64,000 nucleotides of DNA. It comes from Betaproteobacteria bacterium. Its GTDB lineage: Bacteria; Pseudomonadota; Gammaproteobacteria; Burkholderiales; CAIKXV01. Below are positions 15,837 through 24,125 of the stretch, one piece after another; the stretch's first letter is position 1, and the number at the start of each line of letters is the position of its first letter. The DNA lies in NCBI GenBank assembly GCA_947458265.1, contig CANGYF010000003.1, positions 62,001 to 126,000 on the forward strand, read 5' to 3'. A program made the position numbers and the translations under genes. The notes beneath the pieces were generated by a model. It saw only the letters and a program-made list of their open reading frames with translations. It was not told the origin of the DNA and did no database searches.

Positions 15837-16027
15837 GGATTCCGCCGGTTCGGCCGTCGGTGGCGTCTCCGGTCCACGCCCAACGCTCGCCACCGCTGCG
15901 AGGCGTTGAAGGTGCAGCGCATCGGGGGCAGGGGATCTATCAGGGCTACCCGGCGGACACCGTAGTCGCGGACGAGGTAGCAGGCGAGACCGACACTGCC
16001 GATGATGGCGACGTCGACGGGGTGCAT
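15833..16027 (-). pseudogene. Relic of an FAD-dependent (DAO-type) oxidoreductase N-terminus
   Basis: The minus strand encodes MHPVDVAIIGSVGLACYLV followed by RDYGVRRVALIDPLPPM, which resembles the FAD-binding start of DAO-type oxidoreductases. The glycine-rich loop has lost residues (GSVG instead of GxGxxG) and the likeness ends about 40 residues in. The remaining 20 residues are arginine-rich and look like non-coding translation. No catalytic part follows on either side, so this is probably the remains of a gene. It lies inside a 349-base stretch (15837-16185) that otherwise holds only the inverted repeat at 16159. Confidence 0.4.
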
Positions 16028-16158
16028 GAGTGGGTCCTGGATCGGTCCCGGGAGTGTGGCGGGTGGTGTTTGGCGTTGCACGGGCGGCTGTCGCCCGTGG
16101 TGCGACGGCAGCCTGGCCGAGTTACGCCGTCTTTCGGGATTCTTCTGCGTTCGCCTCG

Positions 16159-16180
16159 CATCGTGACACTTGCCACGATG
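16159..16180. promoter_or_regulatory. Perfect 7-base inverted repeat just before the small gene pair
   Basis: CATCGTG and CACGATG flank eight bases and end five bases before the ATG at 16186. The repeat occupies the place where a ribosome-binding site would lie, and no purine-rich site is seen. It may be an operator, as in toxin-antitoxin promoters, or an RNA hairpin that controls translation. Confidence 0.5.
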
Positions 16181-16185
16181 GTGCG

Positions 16186-16416
16186 ATGTACTTCAAGATT
16201 CTTGGGGAGGTCAGGCTACTCGAAACGTTCGCCTCCGGCGGTTCAATCCGCGAGGTTGCGCGTCTTCGGAAATGCTACGGGCGCGGGCATTGGCTCAAGC
16301 GAAAAGGTATTGCGCGCGTACTGCTCGACGATGGCTCGATAGAACTTGCAGAGGTGCATTGGTACGAGGCTGCCGGCATCGGCAAGTTCGAGTTCAAGAT
16401 CAAGGATTTTCTCTGA
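16186..16416 (+). CDS. Small conserved protein, first of a pair
   Basis: A basic 76-residue protein starting MYFKILGEVRLLETFASGG and ending EVHWYEAAGIGKFEFKIKDFL. I recall close relatives, always short, in Cyanobacteria and Proteobacteria, often next to a second small gene like the one at 16425. No function is established to my knowledge. The central part (REVARLRKCYGRGHWLKRKG) is rich in Lys and Arg and could bind nucleic acid. The open frame runs upstream to 16030, but the extra residues are low-complexity and cross the inverted repeat, so the ATG at 16186 is preferred. The size and pairing are like those of toxin-antitoxin modules, but no known toxin or antitoxin family is matched. Confidence 0.72.
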   Translation: MYFKILGEVRLLETFASGGSIREVARLRKCYGRGHWLKRKGIARVLLDDGSIELAEVHWYEAAGIGKFEFKIKDFL

Positions 16417-16424
16417 GGTCCCAC

Positions 16425-16661
16425 ATGGTCAGGTCATCCACCCGGAAGCGCCAACTCGTCGTCTGCGTGAAGCGCGAGGGCTACGAAGTCGCGCTTGAAC
16501 TGCGCAAGATCTACGTGTCCATCGCCGACAAGGACGCGAGCGCGCACCGCATGCTTCGCGTGATCGACGAGTCAGGGGAGGACTATCTGTATCCGGAGAA
16601 GCTGTTCCGTGCCGTCGACCTGCCCATGCCAGTACGGCGCGCCGTGCTGACGGCCGCTTGA
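16425..16661 (+). CDS. Small conserved protein, second of a pair
   Basis: A 78-residue protein with the pattern VVCVKREGYEVALELRKIY, then MLRVIDESGEDYLYPEKLF and an alpha-helical tail. The RVIDESGEDYLYP motif is typical of a widespread family of uncharacterised short bacterial proteins, in which a basic beta strand is followed by the acidic turn. It begins eight bases after the stop of the first gene and is certainly co-transcribed with it. The next gene is convergent, with a hairpin between. Whether the pair is a regulatory unit, a toxin-antitoxin pair or a housekeeping pair is open. Confidence 0.75.
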   Translation: MVRSSTRKRQLVVCVKREGYEVALELRKIYVSIADKDASAHRMLRVIDESGEDYLYPEKLFRAVDLPMPVRRAVLTAA

Positions 16662-16675
16662 ACCAGGAAGCGGCC
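16652..16675. terminator. Hairpin between convergent genes
   Basis: GGCCGCTT and AAGCGGCC form a perfect eight-base stem with an eight-base loop, overlapping the stop codon of the small gene and lying ten bases from the end of the CoA-transferase gene. There is no T tract on either strand, so it could act as a weak bidirectional terminator or an RNA 3'-end stabiliser. Confidence 0.45.
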
Positions 16676-16684
16676 TGAGGTAGT

Positions 16685-17905
16685 TCACACGACCCCCGCT
16701 TCCCTCAACTGCTCGAACTCCCCCTCCCCCATCCCCAACCGCTCGATATAGATCTCCCGGTTGTGCACCCCCATCGGCAGCCCGGCGAAATCGATCCTCC
16801 CCGGCGTCTCCGACAACCGCGGCTGCACCGTCGGCATCCGCAGCTTCCCCAGCTCCGGATCATCGATCTCCGTCAGCGCACCACGCGCGATCATGTGCGG
16901 GTCTTCTGCCAGGTCCTTGAAGTCCGCGATCGGCGCTGCGGCCACCTCCGCCGCCAGCAGCACCTGCATGCACTCGGCCTGCGTGAGCGCACCGACCCAT
17001 GCCGACACCACCGCATCGACCGCATCAACGTTGGTGAGCCGCGCCTGGTTCGTCGCGAAGCGCTCGTCCTTCAGCAGTTCCGACTGTCCCATCACCGCGA
17101 ACAACCGCTCGGTGATCGCCTGCGTCGACCCGGCGATCGCGACCCATCGATCATCCTTCGTCCGATACGTGTTGCGCGGTGCCGACCCGGTCGTGCGATT
17201 GCCGTTGCGCTTGCCCGGCAACCCGAGCTGGTCCCATGACACCGCATGCCCGGTCAGCACCGTGTACAGCGTTTCGACCAGGCTGGTGTCTATCGACTGC
17301 CCGCGCCCGGTGCCCTTGGCATCGCGCTGGTACAGGGACAGCAGCACGCCGATCGTCGAGTACAGCGCGGCCACCGTATCCGCGAGCGGAAAGGGCGGCA
17401 GGGTCGGCGGGCCGTCGGGCTGGCCGGTGATCTGGGCGAAGCCGCTCATCGCTTCGGCCAGCGTGCCGAAGCCGGGACGGTCGCTGTACGGGCCGGTCTG
17501 GCCGAAGCCGGACACGCGCACCATCACCAGTCCGGGGCTCAGCGCGCGCAGGCGTTCTTCGCCGAGGTTCCACTGTTCGAAGGTGCCAGCGCGGAAGCTC
17601 TCGATCACCACGTCGGCCTGCAGCTTCTCGACCAGCCGGCAGAACAGTTCCTGGCCTTCGGGCTTGCTCAGCGACAGGGTGATCGTCTTCTTGTTGCGCG
17701 ACAGCTGCTTCCAGACCAGCGGCACGCCGCCCTTGTTGCGTCCGAAGTAGCGGCCCTGGTCGCCGCCGCGCGGATTCTCGACCTTGATCACCTCGGCACC
17801 GAAGTCGCCGAGGATCATCGCGATCGTCGGTCCGGCCACCACCTGTCCGCAGTCGAAGACCGTGATGCCGGAGAGCGGAAGCCCCGCCGATGTGTCCTTG
17901 CCCAT
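16685..17905 (-). CDS. CaiB/BaiF-family (class III) CoA-transferase
   Basis: A 406-residue class III CoA-transferase. Motifs are LSGITVFDCGQVVAGP at the start, LGDFGAEVIKVENPRGGD, the NKKTITLSLSKPEGQ strand, and GQSIDTSLVE, whose Asp is the catalytic residue that forms the acyl-anhydride. The start is the ATG at 17903-17905, seven bases after the stop of the lyase gene; longer frames upstream overlap that gene. It moves CoA from succinyl-CoA or another donor to a carboxylic acid. Together with the HpcH/HpaI-type lyase upstream it forms the usual activation-and-cleavage pair for C5 dicarboxylates such as itaconate or citramalate, or for oxalate or formate exchange. Confidence 0.92.
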   Translation of the reverse strand: MGKDTSAGLPLSGITVFDCGQVVAGPTIAMILGDFGAEVIKVENPRGGDQGRYFGRNKGGVPLVWKQLSRNKKTITLSLSKPEGQELFCRLVEKLQADVVIESFRAGTFEQWNLGEERLRALSPGLVMVRVSGFGQTGPYSDRPGFGTLAEAMSGFAQITGQPDGPPTLPPFPLADTVAALYSTIGVLLSLYQRDAKGTGRGQSIDTSLVETLYTVLTGHAVSWDQLGLPGKRNGNRTTGSAPRNTYRTKDDRWVAIAGSTQAITERLFAVMGQSELLKDERFATNQARLTNVDAVDAVVSAWVGALTQAECMQVLLAAEVAAAPIADFKDLAEDPHMIARGALTEIDDPELGKLRMPTVQPRLSETPGRIDFAGLPMGVHNREIYIERLGMGEGEFEQLREAGVV

Positions 17906-17912
17906 GCCGTTC

Positions 17913-18812
17913 TCAGCCAAAGTCCTGTCCCCCGCGTTTTGCGCTGTCGCCCCAGGCCAGCACCCGTCTTGCGGTCTCGGCCATTGCATAGTCGATCATC
18001 GTGCCGCCGTCGATCGTGGTGGCGGCCGAGCCGCGGGCGACGGCGTCGTCGAACGCGACGATCACCCGCCGGTAGTAGTCGAGTTCCTTCTCGGTCGGGG
18101 TGAACACCTCGTTCACCAGCGCGACCTGGTTCGGATGGATGCACGATTTGCCGCGGTAGCCCAGCCGGCGCACTGCCTCGCAGCAGGTGCGCAGCCCCTC
18201 AGGATCGCGGATTTTCGCGTAGGTGCCGTCGAGCACATGCTTCACGCCCGCGGCCTTGGCGGCGAGCAGCACGTGCGAGCGCACGTACAGCACCTCGTGG
18301 CCTTCCGGCGACCAGGTGTAGCCGAGGTCGGCCTGCAGGTCGCCGTCCTGCGCGGTGCCGCAGCTCACGGCATTGACGCGTGGCGAGGCCGAGCAGATGT
18401 CGAACGCGAACCAGCAGCCGCGTGCGGTCTCCAGGCTCGGTGTGATGCGCACCGTTCCTTCCGGGATGCCGTGCTTCTTCTCGAGCGCGGTGATCATCCG
18501 GTCGACTTCGCGCACCGTCTCGGCGCTGTCGGTCATCGCCAGCCGCACCACCGAGAGCCCCGGCCGGACGATCGCATCGAGGTCAGCCTCGAGCAGGCCG
18601 GTGCCGATCGCGTTCACCCGTACGTACAGCACGTTCGATGCGCCATGGCTCGCGATGAAGTCCTGCGCGATGCCGCGCGCGCGTTCCTTCTCTGCTACCG
18701 GCACCGAGTCCTCGAGGTCGATGATCAGGGCGTCGGCACCGCTCTTCGGTGCCTTGGCCATCATGTCGGGTCTGTTGCCCGGGACGAACAGCAGGCTGCG
18801 TGGACCGCTCAT
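17913..18812 (-). CDS. HpcH/HpaI (CitE-like) CoA-ester lyase
   Basis: A 299-residue TIM-barrel lyase of the citrate-lyase beta-subunit family. It has RSLLFVPGNRPDMM, ALIIDLEDSVPVAEK with the metal-binding Glu-Asp, VRVNAIGTG, and GKSCIHPNQVALVNEVF near the end. Such enzymes split (S)-citramalyl-CoA, malyl-CoA or 3-hydroxy-3-methylglutaryl-CoA analogues into acetyl-CoA and a keto acid. It is the middle gene of a minus-strand unit (Bug receptor 18838-19821, this gene, CoA-transferase 16685-17905) with gaps of 25 and 7 bases. The unit plausibly captures a C4-C6 acid, turns it into a CoA ester and cleaves it. Confidence 0.92.
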   Translation of the reverse strand: MSGPRSLLFVPGNRPDMMAKAPKSGADALIIDLEDSVPVAEKERARGIAQDFIASHGASNVLYVRVNAIGTGLLEADLDAIVRPGLSVVRLAMTDSAETVREVDRMITALEKKHGIPEGTVRITPSLETARGCWFAFDICSASPRVNAVSCGTAQDGDLQADLGYTWSPEGHEVLYVRSHVLLAAKAAGVKHVLDGTYAKIRDPEGLRTCCEAVRRLGYRGKSCIHPNQVALVNEVFTPTEKELDYYRRVIVAFDDAVARGSAATTIDGGTMIDYAMAETARRVLAWGDSAKRGGQDFG

Positions 18813-18837
18813 CGCTCGATCACCCTGCGTCGACCAC

Positions 18838-19821
18838 TCACTCTGCGGTGAGCCCGGTGGCCTGCACGACCTTGCGCCATTTCTGCACCTCCGACTTCAC
18901 GAATTCCAGGAAGGGACCGGGCGGATCGCCGATCACCGAATAGCCGACATCGGTCAGCCGCCGCGCGATGTCCTCGCGCTTGAGTGCGGCCGTGGTCGCT
19001 GCATGCAGCGCGTTGATCACTTCGACCGGTGTACCCGAGGGCACCATCGACCCGTGCCAGAAGCCGGATTCTGCGCCGGGGAAGCCCGCTTCGGCGATGG
19101 TCGGCACTTCGGGCACCACCGGGATGCGCCGTTCGCTCATTGCGGCGATCGCGCGCAGGCGGCCGGTCTTCACATGCGGCAGGGCCGATGCGAGCGGCGC
19201 GAAGTACACCGAGGTCTCGCCGCTCACCATCGCGTTGATCGCCTCGCCGCCACCGCGGTAGGGCACGTGCAGCAGGTTGGTGCCGGTGACGTAGCGGAAC
19301 AGCTCGCCGCCGATGAAGGTCGGCGACCCAGCGCCGGCGGATGCATAGTTGATCGCGCCCGGGCGCGCCTTGGCCAGCGCGACCAGTTGCTTCGCGTTCT
19401 TCACGGGCAGCGAGGGATGCACCACCAGCAGCGCCGGCGACGAGCCCAGGTTGGTTACCGCGGAGAAATCGCGCAGCAGGTCGTAGCCGAGCTTCTTGTA
19501 CAGGCTCACGTTCACGCCGTGGCTGAAGTTGGCCTGCAGCACCGTGTAGCCATCCTTCGGGGCCTTGGCCACGAACTCCGCCGCGATGTTGCCAGCCGCT
19601 CCCGCGCGGTTTTCGACCACCACGGTCTGGCCTGTCACCTGCGCAAGGCCGTTGGTGACGATGCGGCCGACGGTGTCGGCGCCGGAGCCGGCGGAGGTCG
19701 GAACGATCCAGCGGATCGGCTTGACCGGGTACGTATCGGCGGCGCAGGCGGTGCCGCTCATCAGCGCCAGCGGCATCACGGCTGCGCCGAAGCCGTGCCG
19801 CATGCAACGGGGGATCGCCAT
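18838..19821 (-). CDS. Bug-type receptor protein leading the CoA-transferase/lyase unit
   Basis: A 327-residue TctC-family receptor with a signal peptide ending in SGTACAA. The mature start is KPIRWIVPTSAGSGADTVGR, with PTSAGSG in place of the usual PGGG loop, and VVVENRAGAAGNIAAE and HVPYRGGGEAINAM in the rest. The altered first loop, with Ser and Ala, may set ligand choice. It is the promoter-proximal gene of the unit that continues with the CoA-ester lyase and CoA-transferase, and is divergent from the lyase-like gene at 19998. The 176 bases between them should hold both promoters, but no clear boxes stand out. Confidence 0.92.
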   Translation of the reverse strand: MAIPRCMRHGFGAAVMPLALMSGTACAADTYPVKPIRWIVPTSAGSGADTVGRIVTNGLAQVTGQTVVVENRAGAAGNIAAEFVAKAPKDGYTVLQANFSHGVNVSLYKKLGYDLLRDFSAVTNLGSSPALLVVHPSLPVKNAKQLVALAKARPGAINYASAGAGSPTFIGGELFRYVTGTNLLHVPYRGGGEAINAMVSGETSVYFAPLASALPHVKTGRLRAIAAMSERRIPVVPEVPTIAEAGFPGAESGFWHGSMVPSGTPVEVINALHAATTAALKREDIARRLTDVGYSVIGDPPGPFLEFVKSEVQKWRKVVQATGLTAE

Positions 19822-19968
19822 CGAACTGTTCCTCCTCCAGGATTGTCCGGGTGGTGCCCGGGCTCGCTGGCCCGTCGAGGGGCCAGATCGTTCCGAAAGG
19901 GGGAAGCGTAGTGCGAGTGGGGACGGGAGGGAAGGGGCATAATCCAGTGGGCAGGCAGAGGAGGATGC

Positions 19969-20001
19969 ATGGCCACATCACGCGGAAAGCCGCCCCGATG
20001 A
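19969..20001 (+). promoter_or_regulatory. Ten-codon leader ORF overlapping the start of the lyase gene
   Basis: An ATG at 19969 with an almost ideal Shine-Dalgarno (AGAGGAGG, four bases upstream) starts a ten-codon frame, MATSRGKPPR, whose stop TGA overlaps the ATG at 19998 (ATGA). The main gene has no comparable site of its own: a purine-poor stretch precedes it. An ATG at 19965, in frame with the main gene, touches the same purine stretch without spacing. Translation of the main gene may therefore be coupled to this short peptide. Confidence 0.45.
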
Positions 20002-21425
20002 GCGGCGACCTGAATCAATCGTTCCGCGGTGGCGGACGCTCGGTCGAGTTCCTCGACGAGGTCAACGCCGCCTCGCTGGTCGCGCTGGTCGAGGCGGACG
20101 TGCTGCCTGCAGCGGTCGGCGGGCGCATCGCGCGCGCACTCACCGAACTGCGCACTCGCGATGCCGCCGCGCCGCCGCGTACCACCGCGGACTACCTCGA
20201 CTTCGAACCGCGCCTGCTCGAGGTCGGTGGTGCCGAGGTCTCGCGCCTGCACACCGGCCGCAGCCGCCAGGACCTCGCGTCGACGCTGGCGCGCATGAAC
20301 CTGCGCGACGGCCTGCTGCGCGAGATCGATGCGCTGTGTACCGCGCGCGAGGCGGTGCTCGCCGCGGCGAAGGGACACGAGCGCACGATCATCCCGACCT
20401 TCACGCATGGCGTTCAGGCGCAGCCCACCACGTATGCGCACTACCTGCTTGCGGTAAGCGCGATGCTCGCCCGCAACACCGACCGGCTGCGCGAGGTGTG
20501 GGCGCGGGTCAACGCCAGCCCGCTGGGCACCGCCGCACTGGCGACCTCCAGCTTCCCGATCGACCGCGATCGCCTCGCCGAACTGCTCGGCTTCGCCACG
20601 CTGGTGGTCAACGCCTACGACGCCAACCAGCTGGCGAGTGTCGATTGCGCGATGGAGGTGGCCTGCGCGCTGCAGATCCTCGCGGTACAGGCCGGCCAGT
20701 TCGCGCAGGACGTGCACGCGCCTTATGCGAGCCCGCGGCCCTGGCTGCTGCTGCGCACCGGCGCGCTGACCGGCGTGAGCAGCATCATGCCGCAGAAGCG
20801 TAACCCGGCCGCGATCGAGCAGCTGCGCGCGCAGGCCAGCCTGCTGCTGGTCGAGCTGCAGTCGGTGGCGATGCTCTCGCACAACGTGCGCACCGGGATG
20901 TTCGACTACCGGATGTACGATCCGGTGCCCAGTGCGCGGCCGGTGGCGGTGATCGACCTGATCGCCAAGGTGGTCGAAGGCCTGGTGGTCGACCCTGGGC
21001 GTGCGCTTGCCGAAGTGCGCGAAGACTACTCGACCACCACCGAGATCGCCGACACGCTCGCCCGCCTCGAGGTGCCGTTCCGCACCGGCCATCACTACGC
21101 ATCGCTGCTCACCGATCACGGGCGCAGCCGCGGCCTGCGGCTGGACGAGATCGCATACGCGGATGCGCAGCGCATCTACCTCGAGCAGACCGGCACGCCG
21201 CTGCCGCTCGACGAGGCGACGTTTCGCGAGGCGATCAGCCCGGAATACATGGTGTTTGGTCGGCGCGGGCGCGGTGGCCCGCAGCTGGTCGAGGTACAGC
21301 GCATGCAGGAAGAGCAGGGTGCAGAGGTGGCGGGCACGCGCCGCTGGCTCGACGACACACGATCGCGACTGGCAAAGGCCGGCGCGATGCGGGATGCAGC
21401 ATTCGCGGGTATCGCTGCCCGCTGA
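19998..21425 (+). CDS. Argininosuccinate lyase homologue (fumarase/ASL superfamily)
   Basis: A 475-residue member of the aspartase/fumarase superfamily on the ArgH branch. Visible are SRLHTGRSRQDLAST, which matches the ArgH HTGRSRND, FTHGVQAQPTTYAHY, which contains the catalytic His, and VSSIMPQKRNPAAIEQ, which is the signature loop. It differs from true ArgH in several places, such as the first DQ motif, and it sits beside a Bug receptor rather than argG. It may therefore cleave an argininosuccinate-like or N-substituted aspartate compound taken up from outside. I place the start at 19998, where the leader ORF ends; an in-frame ATG at 19965 is possible. The superfamily forms tetramers. Confidence 0.85.
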   Translation: MSGDLNQSFRGGGRSVEFLDEVNAASLVALVEADVLPAAVGGRIARALTELRTRDAAAPPRTTADYLDFEPRLLEVGGAEVSRLHTGRSRQDLASTLARMNLRDGLLREIDALCTAREAVLAAAKGHERTIIPTFTHGVQAQPTTYAHYLLAVSAMLARNTDRLREVWARVNASPLGTAALATSSFPIDRDRLAELLGFATLVVNAYDANQLASVDCAMEVACALQILAVQAGQFAQDVHAPYASPRPWLLLRTGALTGVSSIMPQKRNPAAIEQLRAQASLLLVELQSVAMLSHNVRTGMFDYRMYDPVPSARPVAVIDLIAKVVEGLVVDPGRALAEVREDYSTTTEIADTLARLEVPFRTGHHYASLLTDHGRSRGLRLDEIAYADAQRIYLEQTGTPLPLDEATFREAISPEYMVFGRRGRGGPQLVEVQRMQEEQGAEVAGTRRWLDDTRSRLAKAGAMRDAAFAGIAAR

Positions 21426-21445
21426 GTTCAAGGAGGAGGACCCTG

Positions 21446-22453
21446 ATGAAGCCATCGCCCACCCGTGCATCGACAAAGCCGGCGGCCGGTCGCCGCGCGG
21501 CATGCCTGCTGGCTGCCGCACTGTTCACCCCGATGGCGGGCGGCGCCTTGGCGCAGGCCTGGCCTGCGAAGCCGATCCGCCTGATCCTGCCCTACGGCCC
21601 TGGCGGCGGCAGCGACGTCGTCGCACGTCCGCTCGGCCACCATCTGTCGCAACGGCTCGGCCAGCAGGTTCTGGTCGACAACCGTGGCGGGGCGAACGGC
21701 AACATCGCGATGGAGATGGTCGCGCGCGCACCGGCCGATGGCTACACGCTCGGCCTCGCGCTGACCGCCCAGCTCGCGATCAACCCGTACCTGTACACGA
21801 AGATCCCGTACGACCCGATGAAGGACTTCGCGCTGATCAACCTGCTCGGTTCGGCACCGTACTTCCTCACGGTGAGCAAGGGCACGCCGGCGAACAGCCT
21901 GGACGATTTCCTGAAGCTCGCGCGCGCGAAGCCGGGTGCGATGACCTACGGTTCCACCGGCAACGGCAGCGGGCTGCACCTGTCGATGGAGCTGCTCAAG
22001 TCGATGTCCGGCATCGATATCGTGCACGCGCCCTACAAGAGCGCCGGTGCCGCGATGACCGACATGCTGGGCGAGCAGCTGCAGGCGATGTTCGTGAGCT
22101 ACGGCGCGGGCGTCGGTCACTTCAAGGCTGGACGGGTGCGCCCGCTCGGCGCGACGACCGCGCAACGGTCGAAGGCGCTGCCAGACATCCCGACCATCGC
22201 CGAGGCCGGGTTGAAGGGCTACGAGTCGAGCGTCTGGTATGCGCTGCTCGGTCCGCGCGGCATGCCGCCGGAGATCGTGAAGCGGCTCAACACCGAGATC
22301 GGCTCCCTGATCAAGGCGGAGCTTGGGGTGCAGTTCGAGGCCGATGGCATCACGCCGTCGGGCGCGGGGCCGGAGCAGCTTGCGGCGTTCGTGCGCAGCG
22401 AGAGCCAGAAGTGGGGCAAGGTGGTGAAGCAGTCGGGCGCGAAGCTGGATTGA
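21446..22453 (+). CDS. Bug-type receptor protein paired with the ASL homologue
   Basis: A 335-residue TctC-family receptor. AAGGAGGAGG stands just before the ATG at 21446. The signal peptide covers about 36 residues (LLAAALFTPMAGGALAQ). The mature part has KPIRLILPYGPGGGSDVVAR, VLVDNRGGANGNIAMEM and HAPYKSAGAAMTDML. It follows the ASL homologue by 20 bases, so the two form an operon, the receptor probably feeding the lyase's substrate. Adenine- and serine-containing loops near residues 75-85 do not identify the ligand. The ribosome-binding site is stronger than that of the upstream lyase gene, so more receptor than enzyme may be made. Confidence 0.92.
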   Translation: MKPSPTRASTKPAAGRRAACLLAAALFTPMAGGALAQAWPAKPIRLILPYGPGGGSDVVARPLGHHLSQRLGQQVLVDNRGGANGNIAMEMVARAPADGYTLGLALTAQLAINPYLYTKIPYDPMKDFALINLLGSAPYFLTVSKGTPANSLDDFLKLARAKPGAMTYGSTGNGSGLHLSMELLKSMSGIDIVHAPYKSAGAAMTDMLGEQLQAMFVSYGAGVGHFKAGRVRPLGATTAQRSKALPDIPTIAEAGLKGYESSVWYALLGPRGMPPEIVKRLNTEIGSLIKAELGVQFEADGITPSGAGPEQLAAFVRSESQKWGKVVKQSGAKLD

Positions 22454-22682
22454 CGGCTACGGCTGGACGTTCCGCCCCATCGCGGAATTCGCGCATCGAG
22501 TGCAGTGGCCCGGCGTTACGGGCCCCCTGCCTGCCGATGGAGCCGCCGAATGGAACCGGGTCGTTCAAGCGCCTTGCCTCCGTGTGTGACGTCGAGCGCG
22601 CCAGCGCCGTCCGGCACGCATGGTTCGCATATTGACAACCGCCGGGTCGTCGTTCAGCCTCTTTCGTTGCCTGCAGGGGAAC

Positions 22683-23969
22683 ATGGGGAAGACGATGGCA
22701 GTGACGAAGAAGAAGCCGGCGGCGCGCAAGGCTGCAGCGAAACCGGCCGAGCCGCATGTGCAGCGGATGGAAGACCAGCGCTGGCTGGTTGATTCGACGA
22801 TCCGTTCGGTTGGCGTCGAGTGGGACCAGCCTCGGCTGAACAGCTACGGCACTGCCTGCGGTCCGCTCGCTTCGGGTGACCTTGCTGCGGTGCGCGCCCG
22901 GGTGCAGAAGTACAGCGACATCAACCCGGCGTTCGAGGGCGTCGCGCGGCGGCGCGAGGCGGTGGCGAAGAAGGCCGAGGCGGCGGGCCATGGGGTGACC
23001 GCGCGCGATAACTACTTCATCGCCTCGGTGTTCTGGGCCGCTTCGCAATGGACGCTGCTGTCCAACGATGCCCACAACCGCGCGAACAATCTGCGCAAGC
23101 GCGAGTGCTTCGAGGCCTACGCGAAGTACGCCGACCATCCTGTCGAGGCGGCGTGGATCCCGCTGCCTGGCGGTGGTCGGCTGCCCGGCTGGTTCCACCT
23201 GCCGTACGGCTACCGCGGTGGCAAGGTGCCGGCGATCGTGTCGATTCCCGGCATGGACGGCTTCAAGGAAGCCAACGTTGCGCTGGGCGGCGATCGCTGG
23301 CTGTCGCGCGGCATCGCGGTGCTGGTGCTGGAAGGACCGGGCCAGTACGAGGCGGTGCTCGGTGGCGTGCCTTTCAGCATGGACGCCTGGAAGGCGACCG
23401 GCAAGGCCGCCTATGAGTGGCTGAAGGCACGCGGCGAAGTCGATCCGGCGCGCATCGGCATCACCGGCAACAGCTTCGGCTCGTTCTTCGCCACCCTTGC
23501 CGCTGCCTGGGAGCCGCGCTACCGCGCCGCTGCCATTACCTCGATCTGCCTCGAGCCCGCCGGCGAGACCATCTTCCAGAAGGCCTCGCCGACGTTCAAG
23601 CACCGCTTCATGTACATGTCCGGATTCACCGATGAGGCGCGCTTCGACCGCATGCGAAAGTCGATGACGCTGGTGCCGCATGCGAAGCGCATCCGCATGC
23701 CGTTCCTGTGCGTGGCCGGCGAGCGCGACGAACTGTGCCCGGTCGAGTGGGCCTACCGCACCCTCGATGCGATGCGCGGCCCGACGCAGCTGATGGTCTA
23801 CCAGGAGTCGCGCCATTCGGTGGGTAACGTGCCCTCGACCGTGCTCGGTCCGAACCCGCCTTCGATGAGCGCCGACTGGATGCTCGACCGGCTGCAGGGC
23901 TTACCCTTCGATTCCGCACGGTTGTTCGTCGAAGCCAATGGAAACATCGTCACCCGGGACCAGCCATAA
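22683..23969 (+). CDS. Alpha/beta hydrolase, FrsA/DUF1100-like esterase
   Basis: A 428-residue cytoplasmic hydrolase. The N-terminus is a lysine- and alanine-rich tail (about 25 residues), a helical cap follows, and the hydrolase core starts near residue 180 (VPAIVSIPGMDGFKE). The triad is Ser264 in GNSFGS, Asp349 in AGERDEL and His378 in SRHSVG. The shape, a large N-terminal helical domain before the core, is that of FrsA and of 2,6-dihydroxypseudooxynicotine hydrolase-like esterases that split C-C bonds in aromatic or heterocyclic pathways. The start at 22683 or 22695 cannot be settled; the sequence GGGGA is near both. A TTGACA (22632-22637) upstream has only a weak -10. It stands alone; a similar hydrolase lies at 47947. 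Confidence 0.86.
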   Translation: MGKTMAVTKKKPAARKAAAKPAEPHVQRMEDQRWLVDSTIRSVGVEWDQPRLNSYGTACGPLASGDLAAVRARVQKYSDINPAFEGVARRREAVAKKAEAAGHGVTARDNYFIASVFWAASQWTLLSNDAHNRANNLRKRECFEAYAKYADHPVEAAWIPLPGGGRLPGWFHLPYGYRGGKVPAIVSIPGMDGFKEANVALGGDRWLSRGIAVLVLEGPGQYEAVLGGVPFSMDAWKATGKAAYEWLKARGEVDPARIGITGNSFGSFFATLAAAWEPRYRAAAITSICLEPAGETIFQKASPTFKHRFMYMSGFTDEARFDRMRKSMTLVPHAKRIRMPFLCVAGERDELCPVEWAYRTLDAMRGPTQLMVYQESRHSVGNVPSTVLGPNPPSMSADWMLDRLQGLPFDSARLFVEANGNIVTRDQP

Positions 23970-24125
23970 GCTGCCGGTATCCTCCTGGCTAGCAGGTCGC
24001 GCCGGCGGCACACAGGCGTTCGACAACCGCCGCATCCTCCAGTCAGAACGCATCCGCAGAGGCTTCAGTACAATAAGTCCCGGGCAGATCCAATGCAAGA
24101 ATGCAGTCCGTACCGGGGGCCAGCC

